From Welwitschia mirabilis (Eukaryota > Gnetophyta > Gnetopsida > Welwitschiales), in NCBI GenBank assembly GCA_051453625.1, contig JBOZIK010000001.1:205455347-205519346 (forward strand): a DNA stretch of 64,000 bases, written 5' to 3'. Position 1 is the first letter of the stretch; every line of letters begins with the position of its first letter. The notes under the pieces are model-generated. The model had not been told where the DNA came from. It ran no database searches and was given only the letters and a program-made list of their open reading frames with translations. Positions 47,401-60,260 of this stretch are shown here, one piece after another. The translations under genes and the position numbers were made by a program.

Positions 47401-48124
47401 TACACATGTGAGTTAGAATGGGAAAATTAGTGATAATGAACACTTGGAATTAAAAAAATGAAACTGAGTATAGAAGAATAATTGATAGTTTTATTTATGT
47501 AAGTAAAACTAGACTTGATAGCTCATATGTAGTTACTATGTTATCTAGATATCTTCATGTTCTAAAGATTAGTTATCTTAAAACTATTGTGAGAGTACTG
47601 AGATACTTTAATAAGATAAAAACCTTAGGTCTTATATATAATAAAAACTCTTAATTTATCCAAAAGCATACTCTAATTTATAATTTACTAGTAACTTGAA
47701 AACTTCCTTGTCAACACCAAGATATAATGTTTTTAAGATCATCGTCTTTGTCTTAGTGATCTAAGCATGAGAGAGTAATAGCTTGATCCTCTATAGAGTA
47801 GAATATAAATCTAAATAAAAACCATGTAGAGAACTTAAATGATTTAGAAAACTTGTATAAGAATTGAATTTAAAGCTGATTAAAGTAATTAAACTTTTTA
47901 TTAATAATTAATTTACTATATACATAGTGAAAGATCCAGTGCATCATAATAGGACAAAACAATTTCATGTTAGCATCTACAAAATCAAAAAACTTATACA
48001 AAAATAAGTAACTATACTAGTATATTACATAATCATATAATAAACTACTAATATCTTAATCAAACCACTTGATCAAGAAAAGTTCAAGTACGTTCAATCC
48101 AAGATAGGATTGATCATGAGTTGA
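47401..48124 (+). pseudogene. Ty1/copia RNase H and pol C-terminus, relic 3
   Basis: VRVLRYFNKIKTLGLIYNKN near 47590, then KDPVHHNRTKQFHVSIYKIK near 47935-47990 and ILIKPLDQEKFKY, SKIGLIMS ending in TGA at 48122-48124, probably the natural stop. This matches the conserved end of plant copia pol (TKHIDVRxHxIRE ... FTKPLxxxKF). Confidence 0.83.
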
Positions 48125-48457
48125 TGTAACTTATTGTGTTGTAAATATCAGGCTTTATTTGAGTTTAAAGTTACTATAAAAATCCTTTTTCTAGCATAGT
48201 ACTATTGGATTTGTAGTATAATGCTTCCTAGTGTTACAAGATGTGTAGTACAATTATGCCTAGTATTATATGATGTGTAATGCATGAATCCTAATGTTAC
48301 AGGATGTGTAGTAAAATCTACCTATTTCTTTGCAAAGTAGTTTTCTTATATGACAACCCCTTTTAGGAGGTTTTGTTGTAGACAAAACTCCTAACATTTT
48401 CCTCTAGACATTCTAGATTCCTTAGAATAAAGCATATTACCAAATGAATAGGGGAAT
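48125..48457 (+). other. 3' untranslated region and polypurine tract of copia 3
   Basis: Four short repeats of a GTTACAGGATGTGTAGTA-type unit occur at about 48200-48315. The stretch AATAGGGGAA (48447-48456) fits a polypurine tract directly before the LTR. Confidence 0.6.
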
Positions 48458-48675
48458 TGTTACTGCACAAATAAGTTGCACTATGGTACTACACTTAGAG
48501 AAAGTAAAACATCTAGTGGAAAACTAGTTATATATGCTTGCCTATAAAATCAAACTCTAATGTCAAGCTTAGAGAGGAAAAATAAAATATCATTTTGAAA
48601 ATTTATTTTTTTCCATTTCCTTGCTCTATAGTTTTTGATACAAGAACTAACTTCTACTTTGATTTGCTACTGAAA
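48458..48675 (+). repeat. Probable 3' LTR of copia relic 3
   Basis: Starts TGTTACTGCAC after the polypurine tract and is homologous to 40804-41025. Right end uncertain. Confidence 0.62.
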
Positions 48676-49087
48676 TTTTATAGTTTGATGCCTTGTCACT
48701 AGATGAATATGATCTTGCATCCTTTCTTCTTATACTTTTTTTTTAGTTTAAATAAATCATTATGATATTAGTTAAAATCATAATCTTTACCATAACTTAT
48801 AAATAGTTGTAATCTTAGTTAATAAAACAAATGCATTTTTTTACTTTGTTAATAGTTAAAACTATGTTTTTTCAATTTCTTAAGTTTCATTAATGAATGT
48901 CTATTCTATTATTAATTTTATTTAATGATTAAGACCTTATGCATTGTTTTATCTATCATGTCTTAGACTTTAAACCTTGAATTTAAATTTAAATCTTAAT
49001 CTTTAATCTAACTACTATTTATTAACATTAAAATCTTTAGATTTGAAATTAGGTTAGAAATTTAAGTGTGGAAGTGCTCTAATATCA
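48676..49087. other. AT-rich DNA
   Basis: No gene or repeat recognised. Rich in TTTAAATTT-type runs. Confidence 0.5.
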
Positions 49088-50853
49088 TGTTGGAAGATCA
49101 AGTATGATATAATATCATATTGAAATTTAATGTGTAGAAATTAATGTAAAATTTTAAATTATATAGAATCTTAATTTGTTTGATGGATTATGAAAAAGAA
49201 AAAAGTAAAGTAAAGTAATTAAAACTTTTAATAAACTAAGGATCATTTAATAAGTTAATAATTAATGATAAAGAATGATATATTGAGGTAATTTATTATT
49301 TTTTATAGGATGTATAACACAACATAATATTGTACTTAATTTTAGACAAGTGGCTCATGAATGAACGACTTGCATAAGTCTTGGACTTACGTTTGCATAA
49401 ATGTTTCAATAGTCTTCCTTTAAATATAGATTTTATTTATTTTCTTAATTAATTATTGTATCTTAGAATAAATATTATTCATATTTTATTTTATTTCACC
49501 AAGTAGAAAAGGTTGTGCCCTTTGATTATTAAATGAAGCATATCACTTCAATGAGACATATCATTTTGTATTTCATTAATCAACTCAAGAATTACTGAGT
49601 TAATAACATTAACTTGCTAATATAACCAAATTGTTATTCTCTCTTATGAGTTATAAAGTTATTTTAAATATCATAAAATTTTGGTAAATATTTTAATAAA
49701 ATATTTTAATAAATACAATTATAAAAAGTAATTAAAAAAATAGAGCATATTTCTCCTCTTACAAGTTAGGAATGGTTATTGATACGAAACTCTATTAAGA
49801 AACCATAGTCAAGTAAAAGATAAGTATAACTTGAATTCATAGACAAGTAATATGTTATTTAATGTAGAGTCTAAATTTCATAAAAACAAGTATTAGAAAT
49901 ATTACATCTTATAATGAAATATGAAAAGCACTAGGATAGCATAAAAGATAATACAGACTACCATATTAATCATCTAAAACCCATTAAAATCATAGATTAC
50001 AAAAACGAAATACAAAATGATAATTTAAATAGACTATTAAATATATAGTAACCATAATTAAATAAATGATAAAAGAGTAAAGAAAATCCAATCAGAAATC
50101 ATGGTGCACTTATAAATGATGTAAACACTACAAAGATTATAAATTAACATAGATCAAGTACTCAAGATTGGTAAAATATATGCCTAATGACTTAATAATT
50201 CCTCGTACTTAGGAAGGAGGAATAAATTCTTATAACCTTACAATAACATAAGCCCTAATTATAATCATAGGAAAAGTATATATAAAATAGCATAATTTTG
50301 ATGTTTTTGTTTAGATTCCATTAGATATGGAATGTTAAATGATATATAGAATCTAAAAATGGAATAAAATTATTTACCCTTGTAGTAGACTCTATGTATA
50401 TGGGTTTTATTGGAGTTATAGATGTTTATTGATATGTCCTTAGTATCAAAAAATAAAAAGTGACATATCCCCTTGGGTAATAGGACATGGATATATAGCC
50501 TTCCATTTTCGTAAACTCATTTGTTACTAGGTTATAAGGTTAATCTATTAATTTATCCTATGTTAAACCTTTTATTCTTTATAGGATCTACTATACTCTG
50601 AAATGTTGATAGTGCCAATAAAAATGATGGTAATTCTAGTCTATTCTCCTAGATTAGCTAAAATAAAGCTCGAATATCTTAAGATGATCTATAAATAAAA
50701 TACTAAAATTTAATTCTTATTAATAAAAATATTAAAATTTAAATTATAAGCATGATTAATGATAATTTAACTATAAATATTATAGTAATAACCTTCAATA
50801 TACTTATTTTATCTAGTTCTAAGATTATATATGTTAAATTTCAAGTGTAAACA
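49088..50853. mobile_element. LTR-like repeat unit X-Y, about 1.77 kb
   Basis: Begins TGTTGGAAGATC and ends near GTAAACA, so TG...CA. Its left part is homologous to 27273-27810 and its right part to 23480-24628. No ORF. Size and ends fit a solo LTR, but no clear target duplication is seen and the element class is unknown. Confidence 0.55.
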
Positions 50854-52719
50854 CATCCTTCAACTAGCTATTTGCTAGTCCATTAGTAAATATTAAATGA
50901 TGTGAAGTTATGAAAGCTATTTAATGGTTCAAAAATTTGTCAATCACCATATTCATGATTAACATTATATAAATCAATTAACTCAAAAATGTTAGTCAAT
51001 AATCATATACATTTCATTTACTAGAAAAATTCATTTTAAATCATAAAATTACAAACTAAAGAAAAATTTATATTTTTAAAAGTTTAATTTCATTTGCACT
51101 CTTTTAGTTTTAAAAGATTATAAGTATATAAATGTGTGGTTTTAGGAAAATTTTTGAAAATTATGCTAATTTTCATCTGTCCAAATTAATATATAAATTA
51201 TACTTAATGTTTCAATTAAGTTGGAAGGTTATAAAATGACACACAAAGTTATTTTGTAAAGAAAAAAAATCACGCACATGTTTATATTAATTAGTATGAA
51301 AGTGGTATATATATGAAGTGAAAACAAGAATATAGATAGAAAAGAGAAATTTAAGAGAAGAATGTACATAATGAAAGAAGAAAATATCCTAGTAGAAGAC
51401 CTCCCTAACTTATGCATCATCCCTATGTGACTACTTCTCATTCTTCTTTAAATTATTCTTCATAGAAGCAACTTACTATTGTATAAATTATCTAAATTTT
51501 ATTTTCATAATGAAATTTATAGATGTACTAAATAATTTTGCTATTATAGATGACATTTAAAACAAATAGATCGCAATTACAATATTTATAATAATGGCAT
51601 CAATTAGACTAAGGAAGTAGGGCTTAGAAAGGTTTAGTTTGGCTTAGAAAAACAAGGATCTAGATTTAGAATATGTAGCATTAATACATAGTATAGCATT
51701 TAATAAAATAGATGTAAACTCTAAGTTTGAAATTAGGTGAAATTTTAAATTTACCATTTATTTTCATTTAAGATTTTGGCTCATTGAATTTACCAATAAA
51801 TAAATACTTATATAATTATAAGAATAAACATAGTAATTAGTGATACATCATATGTGGTTTTGTGTATCTAATGCAAATAGTTAAAATACATTATGCATGA
51901 CATTATCAAGTAGGCATGGATTCTAATTAAGTTTATTTTTCTACTAAAACATAAAATAAGGAAAATAGATGCTAAATTATTGATCTTTATGCATTTATAT
52001 TTTAGTAATTTATTTAACTAATAATTTGAACATTATTATGAGAAGATTTAATCTAGTTCTTAGTATATACATAGTGTAATGTACTCATTTTATTTAGTTT
52101 CTTACATTACTTAGATGCATAACAAACATGAAAGAAGGAAATATTTAAAGGAAAAATATTCTTTCAAACTTATTTTCAATCTATTATGCACATAGATAAA
52201 CTTCTTTATCAATAAATAAGTCATTAGATATAGATGAAGGACATATTCCATATAGTAGATCCAAAATAATATATTTCCAAGAGATTATGTGAAAGCAAAA
52301 TACAATATTAAAAAAAATAATAAAATATGAAATTAAACTAAGAATACATAAAAATTAAAAATAGATGAAGTAGTTTTAATAATGTTTATAAGTTAGGAAT
52401 GGATGAATTAAAAATAAATTACACACATTTGATGTGACGTAGATAGGTTATATAGTTATATAAAAAGATGTAACTCAATAATGAAACATATTATAAATAA
52501 TTTCAATGCTATGTTAATAATAATAAACTATTTTTTAAATTTATATTTTTAATTAAATATATAAATAAATACTTTTGGATTTTCCTTCAACATGAAAAAA
52601 CATATTTTATTAATAAAACTATAACATATTATGCTAAAACATATTATTTTATGTTTTTTTCTTTCATGTTTTATAATTTGTATTTCATCTGGCACTCTTT
52701 CTAAAACATATAGATCTTT
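50854..52719. other. AT-rich DNA without recognisable gene
   Basis: Nearly 1.9 kb, could contain the decayed 3' LTR of the minus-strand copia relic that ends near 52720, but I could not define it. Confidence 0.45.
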
Positions 52720-55400
52720 ATGTTTGATTTGTAAAGAGTTCATGTACTACTAAAATTTTCCTTTTGCAATTGGCTTCATGAGTTCATTTGCTATTTGCCA
52801 TTGGATTGACATAGTTTAGTTGGATGAATCCTTTAGATTTTAATTATTTAATATAGTAGAACTTAAGTTTGATATGATCTATTCTTTTATAAAACATGGA
52901 ATTCTTTACTAGATTAATTGTAATTTGATTTTTAGAAATGATGCGAATTAGAACACAAATTTCTTTGATAAGATAGCTTAGAATTTGATGTATTCAATTT
53001 AATTCATAACATAAGTTTTCTACTACATTACCTTCTGATTTGATAGAAAAAAATATTATTGTCTTTTGATTTTAAATTATTTATGAAATAGTATTTACAT
53101 TAAACTAGATGACACAGGTTGTGGTTGATCCATTCTCTTTAGCATTGATGAAATCTAAATATATGTAGTCAGTTATAATTTATTTGGATTTTATAAAAAT
53201 TATGTTATATTTTTCAATCATAGGTAAGTAATTTAATACATTGATCACATATTTCATGTGCATTTTATTTTTACAATGCATAACTTTGGTGAGCATGTTG
53301 ATAGAAAATGTAATATCTAGTCTTGCATTTTTTAAGAGATATTAACTTACCATCTAGTATTTTATAGACTTAATAGTTTAAGTTTTTTCATTAGGTCTTG
53401 TCTTCATACTTAGCTTCATGGAGTTATGTAATCCTTGAAAATTTTTCAACCATTATTATTAAAGTATTTTATTAATCTATTTTTCTTAAAATACTTTTAA
53501 TGTTTCATTGAATCATGATATTTGAGAGTCAAAAAACCACTTAAGAGCTCTAATTTCTTATATTTTAATTTATTAATTAAGAAAACCCTTATTTCTTTAA
53601 TTTCTTTTTTACGATTTCCTATTAATATTGTGTGATTAATGTAAAGTAGTATTATTATTACTCTATTTAATTTGTTAAGTGATTTTATAGACAGATTTGT
53701 ATTTATAAAGGAATTATTAAAATCTAGACTCTTATGAAATCCATAAATATTTTAAAACCAAACTTAAGAAGCTTATTTTAAGCCATTTAGAGATTATTTT
53801 TTAGTTTGTATACTTTGGTTTTGTGACCTTTGATTTCAAAGTTTCAAATTTGAATTATTTAAATTCCTTATTTAAGATCTCAATTTAGGAATGTGTATTA
53901 GATATTGAGTTGGAATAGTTTTAATTATATTAAAATACTAAGAAAAAATTATTTATATTGTATAAAGTTTTACTATAATACAAATGTTATATCGTAAGTA
54001 GTTCCTTATTTTTGAATAAATCTTTAATAATGAATGTAGCCTTGTGTTTGTTAACTACACCATATTGATCATATTTGACACAAAATATCCACCTCATATT
54101 AATTAGCTTCTTTGTTTCTTTTGAAAGTTTCCAAGTTTGACTCTTTACAAACATATCATATTCCTCATATAATTCCTTTTTTCCATTTGAATTCTTAAGA
54201 GATTCTTTTGTAGTAGCCTACTGTTCATCCCTTGTTTTATTAATATGAGGAATAAATGATTGATTTCTTTATGTGGTTTAATTTAAATTTTCTATTATTA
54301 AAATTCTCTAGTATTCATATAATAAATGTTAAATGTTTCCTACCTGATATGATATTTATATTTTATCTTTTGAAGTAGAGTTTTGTTGACCATTATTATT
54401 TGTAGTAGGAATAATGTGTTCTTTATAATTACTTTGATTATTTATTTCCAATGTTTGAGGATTTGATATCAAGCATTTAGAATTTGGTTCATCTAATTTG
54501 GACTTGCAGGTTCATCAATAAGTCTTACTAACTCTTCCTTGATTTAAATTAGCATCAAATGGTGTAGATGAAGTATGATAATTACTTTTTATTAGTTTAT
54601 TGAATAAAATATTTTAGATAATAATAATTGATATAAAATTTAAATTTGATACTTAATATGTTTTATTCTTATTAAAATAACTAAGTATGAAACATTCTTT
54701 GGTTTTGTTTTGTAATTTCTTTCATTATTATAAGATGTGCATGAAACATGTTCTTTCAAAATACCATCTTATTTAGTCATTTTTGTATTTGTAGATCTCT
54801 ATTTAAAGATTTTATTCATAAAATTAATTGAATACATATCTTATTTAATATGATTATAACCATTTCCATGTTGGTTCCATTTTTTCTTCCTTTTTTAGAC
54901 ATTAAGGTGTATAGCATGGAGTTAATTCATGTTGGATTCCAACATTTTCAAAACTCATTTTATATTTATTCTTATCCTTTATTTATTCTAAGACTCTTAA
55001 CTTATAGATTTATTTGCTTTTCTATTAGCATATGAAACAATTTAAAAGCATCAAGGGTTTGAAGCTTGTTTCATAGAAAGAATATACAATAGATCCTATT
55101 ATAGTTATTAATGAAAGTAATACAATAATCCTATTATTTAAAATGAAAGAGGTAATATTTCATACAAATAACTATGGACTAATCTAAGTTTTATGTTTAT
55201 TTATTTCCTTTTATTTTTAGGAAGAACTTAAGATGTATGTTATTCATTTGATAATTTCCATAGACTAGCCTTGTAGTTTTGAGTTTTAAACTTTATTTAC
55301 TAACTTGATGTAGTTTTAAATATAACTAATGTATCCTTTGATGCTCTAGGATTGCTTTATCTATTTCAATAAATAAAAGATCTTTTATTTAGCTCTATTT
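52720..55400 (-). pseudogene. pol: Ty1/copia pol relic 4 (minus strand)
   Basis: Read from 55400 down. GAG-pre-integrase (55200-55370) keeps only traces (YGNYQMNNIH). The integrase core begins DYCITFINNYNRIYCIFFL near 55115, with both Asp of the family FIDD reading as Asn, then GIQHELTPCYT and NMEMVIIILN. RT includes RWIFCVKYDQYGVVNKHKA (about 54095-54035) and VYKLKNNL near 53810. The active-site box at 53643-53632 reads YINH instead of YVDD. RNase H and the C-terminus include LIRIISKNQITINLVKNSMF near 52925 and QIANELMKPIAKGKF near 52760. Stops and frameshifts throughout. Confidence 0.83.
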
Positions 55401-56231
55401 ACTTGTAACAAAAAAGTTTCATTATTGTGAAATGCTTTAATATCCTTTTTCTATTTCTATAATAAAGAGTAACTTATTATATTTTTAATAAAACATAACT
55501 TCATAGTTAATGAAGCATGAAATTTTGATAAAGTAAGGTATTAAAAATTATAATTTTTCTATATTTTAGAACTATAATACCACACTTAGGAGTATTTTGT
55601 ACTTTTTAGAAGATAACAAAATTAGAGATTGAATGAGTAGAAAATAACATATTTTGATTCATTTTAAAGTAATTTGTAATGATCATAATTAGAAGGTCAA
55701 GATGCAAGTGGATACGTGGAGCATAAAGGACTCCTTCAAACTATTGATAATAGAGAAAACTCATAGTTAAGTTTTATCATCATATTTTATTCACTTCTTG
55801 ATGTGATAATTTAGACTCATTCTAACACCAGAGGCACAACATTAGAATATATCAAAGCCTATCAAGATATCATTACATTGAAAATTTACGTTTCAAAAAC
55901 TATAATTTAATCTATTTTTAAATATGTCTATGTCAAATATAATATTTTCATGTAATATTAGCCTTGAGGAACGTAATTAAGATAATTTATAATTTTGATT
56001 TTTTGGTAGTTACTATTGTAGCTACTTATGGCACTATAGTGCTATTTTCTAGTGTAGTTTAATGCTATAACATAATGCAACTATTCATCTATGATAAACA
56101 TAAATTATATGATGAAATTAGAAGTTTGTATACCTACTTAACTAAAAACAATCCAAGTACATTTATATAAATATCTTCTAGTTTTAAATTAGGTATCAAT
56201 TTCAAGTACATGCTATTAGACTCTTTTGATG
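55401..56231. other. AT-rich DNA without recognisable gene
   Basis: May hold decayed gag of the minus-strand copia relic, but no zinc knuckle or UBN2 motif is readable. Confidence 0.45.
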
Positions 56232-56441
56232 TGTTGTAATCCCAAATTTTCATATTTTAATAATGTAATTAGTGATGTTTAGAAGGGAACATGAACTCAA
56301 ATTTAGTCAATTTCTAAATTTTTTTGAACTGATATAACAATTAAATTTTTATCTTAATTACCATATTTTCCTCCATAAAAATAGGAATTTAACTAAGGAA
56401 CAAAGTGGAGTAAAGAATGGAAGAAAAGATCAAAAAAGGGC

Positions 56442-56481
56442 TGTCACCCTTTCTGTCATCTCCATGACAAAGGGGACGACC
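56442..56481. repeat. TGTCATCC-type hairpin module (second gypsy LTR)
   Basis: TGTCACCC opens the module, TGTCATCTCCATGACA forms a 6-base inner stem, and GGGGACGACC closes it. Present although this LTR is otherwise hard to align with the other family. Weaker copies near 56556-56590 and 56670. Confidence 0.55.
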
Positions 56482-56810
56482 ATAAGGATTAAGGCATTCA
56501 AGACTGGCTCTTAGTGGCTAACTTAATAAGGTAGATATGGCTAGTATGGAAATTGTATCATATGTTGTCTCCATGCCATAGGGGATGAAATATTCCATTA
56601 TGCTTCGAATTCAAATATCAATGATCTTTTGACATGGTGACTTATGATTAGATGATGAAGGGGTTCCATGTCATGTGTCATCGCAATGATAGTAGTTCCA
56701 TGATAATGTCATAACTTATTCCTAATCAAGTTAATTAAGGTCTAGTTTACACTTAATGATGCCTCTTCTCTTGTACCGATCTTCTTAACTTGTAACCACC
56801 TTAGGAAAAC

Positions 56811-56818
56811 TATAAAAA
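56811..56818 (+). promoter_or_regulatory. LTR TATA box
   Basis: TATAAAAA preceded by GGAAAAC and followed by CCCCCATTTAGC. Confidence 0.55.
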
Positions 56819-57424
56819 CCCCCATTTAGCATCATTTAGTCATATTTTAACATTAAAGGAATGGTGACAAAGGCATCCAAGGAGTTAAGGGTTCATTTCA
56901 GCATAGGAGAGATTATTCTTGATGATTAGAATATGCTTCTAATATTGAGAAGTTTCTTCCTTGCTAAGGTATTTATAAGACATTCCATTTATTTAATAAA
57001 ATGTCTTTCTTCTTAAATTCTTATTATTACTCTTATGGATTATGCTGAAGTTTGATTAATGCTATTTTTTAGATTAATTCTTAATTAAATACAAATCATA
57101 AGGGCTGAGTTTGGATGATAACAACTCAAAAACTTGATTATCATAGGCTTGCATCTTCATCTCTCTTTCATTTTTACATTGCATAGTATAATAGTTGCAT
57201 TGTCAATTTCCCTTTTTACATTACAAAATACAAAATTGATCAAAAAGATTGGACTAAAGGTAAAGTGTTTATTATTTTTTATTTATGTGCTTGATTAGAA
57301 TGTTATCCTATGCCCTCTAGATTATGACATTCATTGGTTAAATCACTCTATACTAAGCCTAGTTGAAATTCCATTATTTCTAGAATTGACTACTTTCAAA
57401 GTGTAATTTAGACAACCAACATTT

Positions 57425-57442
57425 TGGAGTCATTATTAAGGA
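57425..57442 (+). other. Primer-binding site, tRNA-Asp type
   Basis: TGGAGTCATTATTAAGGA. All but one difference from TGGCGCCGTTGCCGGGGA are transitions. Confidence 0.78.
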
Positions 57443-57957
57443 GTATTAGAGCAAGATATTAAGTGCATTTAAATCAAAAGTAAGTAGATTGAATTTATGC
57501 TATTATTATATCTATTTGTTTTTGGTTTTTGTCTAATAGCTATTGGTGCAATCTACTTTCTTTGAGGAGATTACCTAAAGAGATCTACTTACCTTTTGAT
57601 TAAAGGCAAGATTATCTCTAAGGTCTACCTCTATCTAAGAAATATTATTCACCTTTAGAGGGTAACAGATTTTGTTTATCCTTTTTATTATAAATTATTT
57701 ATTCTTTTCCTATTCTCTTTTTTATGCAATAATTTCACCTTAATAGTTCTACCTTCTTATGCTTTATGTAATGTAGAAGGATTATCACATAGCAAGAAGC
57801 CTTTTCATGTCTTTTTATTGGGTCATAATTAAGTGAAGATTCTAAGAAGAAATATTACTCTTAATCATTGTGTCTACTCTTTACACTTTAATGTGATCCT
57901 AGAGATTACCTACAATGGTTTTAAGTTAAGCTTGGATTTTTTAAGTTAAGCAAGGCA
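57443..57957 (+). other. Leader of the second gypsy element
   Basis: About 500 bases before the Gag start; no ORF. Starts TATTAGAGCAAGAT, comparable in place to the leader of the other gypsy elements. Confidence 0.55.
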
Positions 57958-59700
57958 ATGCCATCAAATTCCAAAGAGAAAAAGGTACATTATCTACATG
58001 AAAAAATATTTTTAAAAGAGGCAATTCAAGAAGGTGTTCAAATATATAATTCAAGGACTCGAGGTAAGCAACTTTTTATTTCTAAATTTGATAAATCTAA
58101 TTTACTAGAAGATTGTAATTTACATTATAAAACTTTTCATTATTTATTAAAGTATCTTCTAAAATTTCTAAACACCCTTTTAAAACAAAAGCCACCTCTT
58201 CTGTTACACGTTCTTCTAGGCTTAATTTAAATTCTTCTACAAATCAAGTTTCAATTTTATAATCTTTGAATAGTAAATATGTAAATTAGAGCCATATGAC
58301 TCCCATAATATCTACAATTTCTAGTGGTACCCAACCAATTATTAAGAATAAATATGGATAAAAAATTAGATAAAATCATAATCCTTTTAAACTTCCTACT
58401 AGGAATGACATAGAAATAAAAAATCTTAATTCATATCCCTATTTCTATAGGGAAACTCATGACGATTCTTATGAACACATCGATGCCATTGAACAATTGA
58501 TGCTTATATGTAATGGAAAGAAACCCATAATAGATGGAAACTATATGATAGTTTTCCCTTATACATTAAGTGGAAAATAAAAGAATTGGCTTAAGACCTT
58601 ATCATACAGAAGTCTTAAAACTTAGAAGGATATCAAAGAAAGCTTAATTAAATGATTCCTTAGTGGAAATATTTTAAGGCAAAAACATCATGAGGTAACT
58701 AATTTTTAACAAAAAGACAATGAGGATTATGCTTCATCTTAGGAAAGATTCTTAATTTTAGTTTTAGCCAATCCCATAGATGATTTCAAATAAGAAGAAT
58801 TAATATACCATTTCTATAATGAACTCACTAGTGGAACAAAACCAAAGATAGACCATTCTTGTAAAGGAACTTTATTTCAACACACAACTAATGAAGTATG
58901 ACAACATTTACAATACTTAGTTCAACTGAGCCAAGCATGGCCTAAGCCTAGAGAAAAGAAAACTCTCAAGTAATCTTTGAGAGAAATCCATCATATAAAA
59001 CATTGAGAGGGCAAAAAAAGATAAATCATTTATGAAGATGAAGATAGTAGTGATAGGTACAACCAACTTATAAGGAAAATGGTGAAATCTATCAAAGAAG
59101 TAAAATTAGCAAAGGCTCACATCACATCAACTCTTACTTGTGAATTATGTGAAGAAAACCACTTAAATACTAAATGCTCATTTTTACCAACTATGAAGGA
59201 AGTAGTGAGGGAAGAAGTGTGTTATGCAAACCAATCACACCCTAATCAATACAAAGGACCTTACCATAATGAGAAGAAGCCTTACCATTAATCAGGTTCT
59301 TTTTTCAAACTTAAGTATAAACCCATCTTTAAACAACCATATAACCTAAGATATAAAAGATACAATTAACATAAGAAGGATCCAATTATGGAAGCTATAA
59401 TAAAGATAAGAAGCATCCATAAACAAACCCACAAGATTATTGAGCAAATACAAAAAAGTATACAAGACTTGGCTGGAGTCATGCAACAAATTATGTTAAT
59501 CAACCAAAGATCAAAAAACACATTAGCTTTCAGCATATTGCCTAACTACAACAATGTGAAGAAAGATTGAAAGGTAGTTACCTAAAGAGGCACTACTACT
59601 AACTTGAATATCCACCTACGAATGATAACATTAAATAAAGAAAGGATGAAGATGTAGAAATCCTTGATGAAATACACTTTCTTTCTACTTCCATTCCAAC
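57958..59700 (+). pseudogene. gag: Ty3/gypsy Gag, Athila-like, decayed
   Basis: The ATG at 57958 opens 90 codons (MPSNSKEKKVHYLHEK). The capsid core starts near 58410 with IEIKNLNSYPYFYRETHDDS, NGKKPIIDGNYMIVFPYTL, KNWLKTLSYRSLKT. The zinc knuckle near 59140-59175 reads CELCEENHLNTKC (CX2CX4HX4C-like; here CX2C then H and C). Then EEVCYANQSHPNQYKGPYHN, the asparagine/tyrosine-rich stretch after the knuckle in Athila-type Gag, and a helical IIEQIQKSIQDLAGVMQQI. The frame is unusually well kept between 59079 and 59570. An A17 run at 59718-59734 interrupts the linker. Confidence 0.85.
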
Positions 59701-59717
59701 CAACAAGAATGAATCAC

Positions 59718-59734
59718 AAAAAAAAAAAAAAAAG
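59718..59734. repeat. Poly-A run of 17 inside the gag-protease linker
   Basis: Seventeen consecutive A after GAATCAC. A likely site of replication or sequencing slippage. Confidence 0.85.
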
Positions 59735-60009
59735 GAAGAAAATATCTTACCCCTTAGTTAGATAGACTTAACTCTAATCTAACTTATGTTAAGTATATTA
59801 AAATAATCCTGAAAGATGTCAATGTCATACTACCATTTTGGCCATACTTCAAGATAATCCTAAGTATGCCAAAGTGTGGAAGGACTTTTGTAGGAGAAAG
59901 AAAAAATATACATTACCAAGTAAAATGTTTTTAGCCTAATCTATGGCCAACTTGGTAATGCAAAAATGTCAAAAATTCAAAGATACAGGGTATCAACCAT
60001 TAGTATAAT

Positions 60010-60250
60010 CTTAGACGGCAGCAAAAGATTAAGAAGGCCCTTATTAACATAGGTACAAGTGTGAACATTATGCCTCTCCACATTTGAAAAAAGTTTGGAT
60101 TAGAAAAACTAATTAAAACAACAAAATTTATCTTAGAAATGATTGATTCAACATTGAAAAAACCTATTAGAATTATCAAATATTTGTTGTCCAAATAGAG
60201 GAAGCCTACTACCCTATTGATGTCATAATTATTAAAATTAATTACAATGG
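60010..60250 (+). pseudogene. Retropepsin-like aspartic protease, catalytic Asp lost
   Basis: KALINIGTSVNIMPLHI, then KKFGLEKLIKTTKFILEMID and a frame change before VVQIEEAYYPIDVII-like sequence. The DTG of the family is NIG here (AAC at 60045-60047), the same outcome as in the complete element at 31459. Confidence 0.8.
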
Positions 60251-60260
60251 TGGATACCCC

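Larger units (their letters stand above)
56232..57422 (+). repeat. 5' LTR of a second Ty3/gypsy element
   Basis: Proposed start TGTTGTAATCCCAAATTTTC and end GACAACCAACA two bases before a tRNA-Asp primer site; 1191 bases, similar to the other gypsy LTRs. TATA box at 56811. It carries hairpin modules (best at 56442-56481). The left boundary rests on the TG start and expected size only. Confidence 0.6.
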
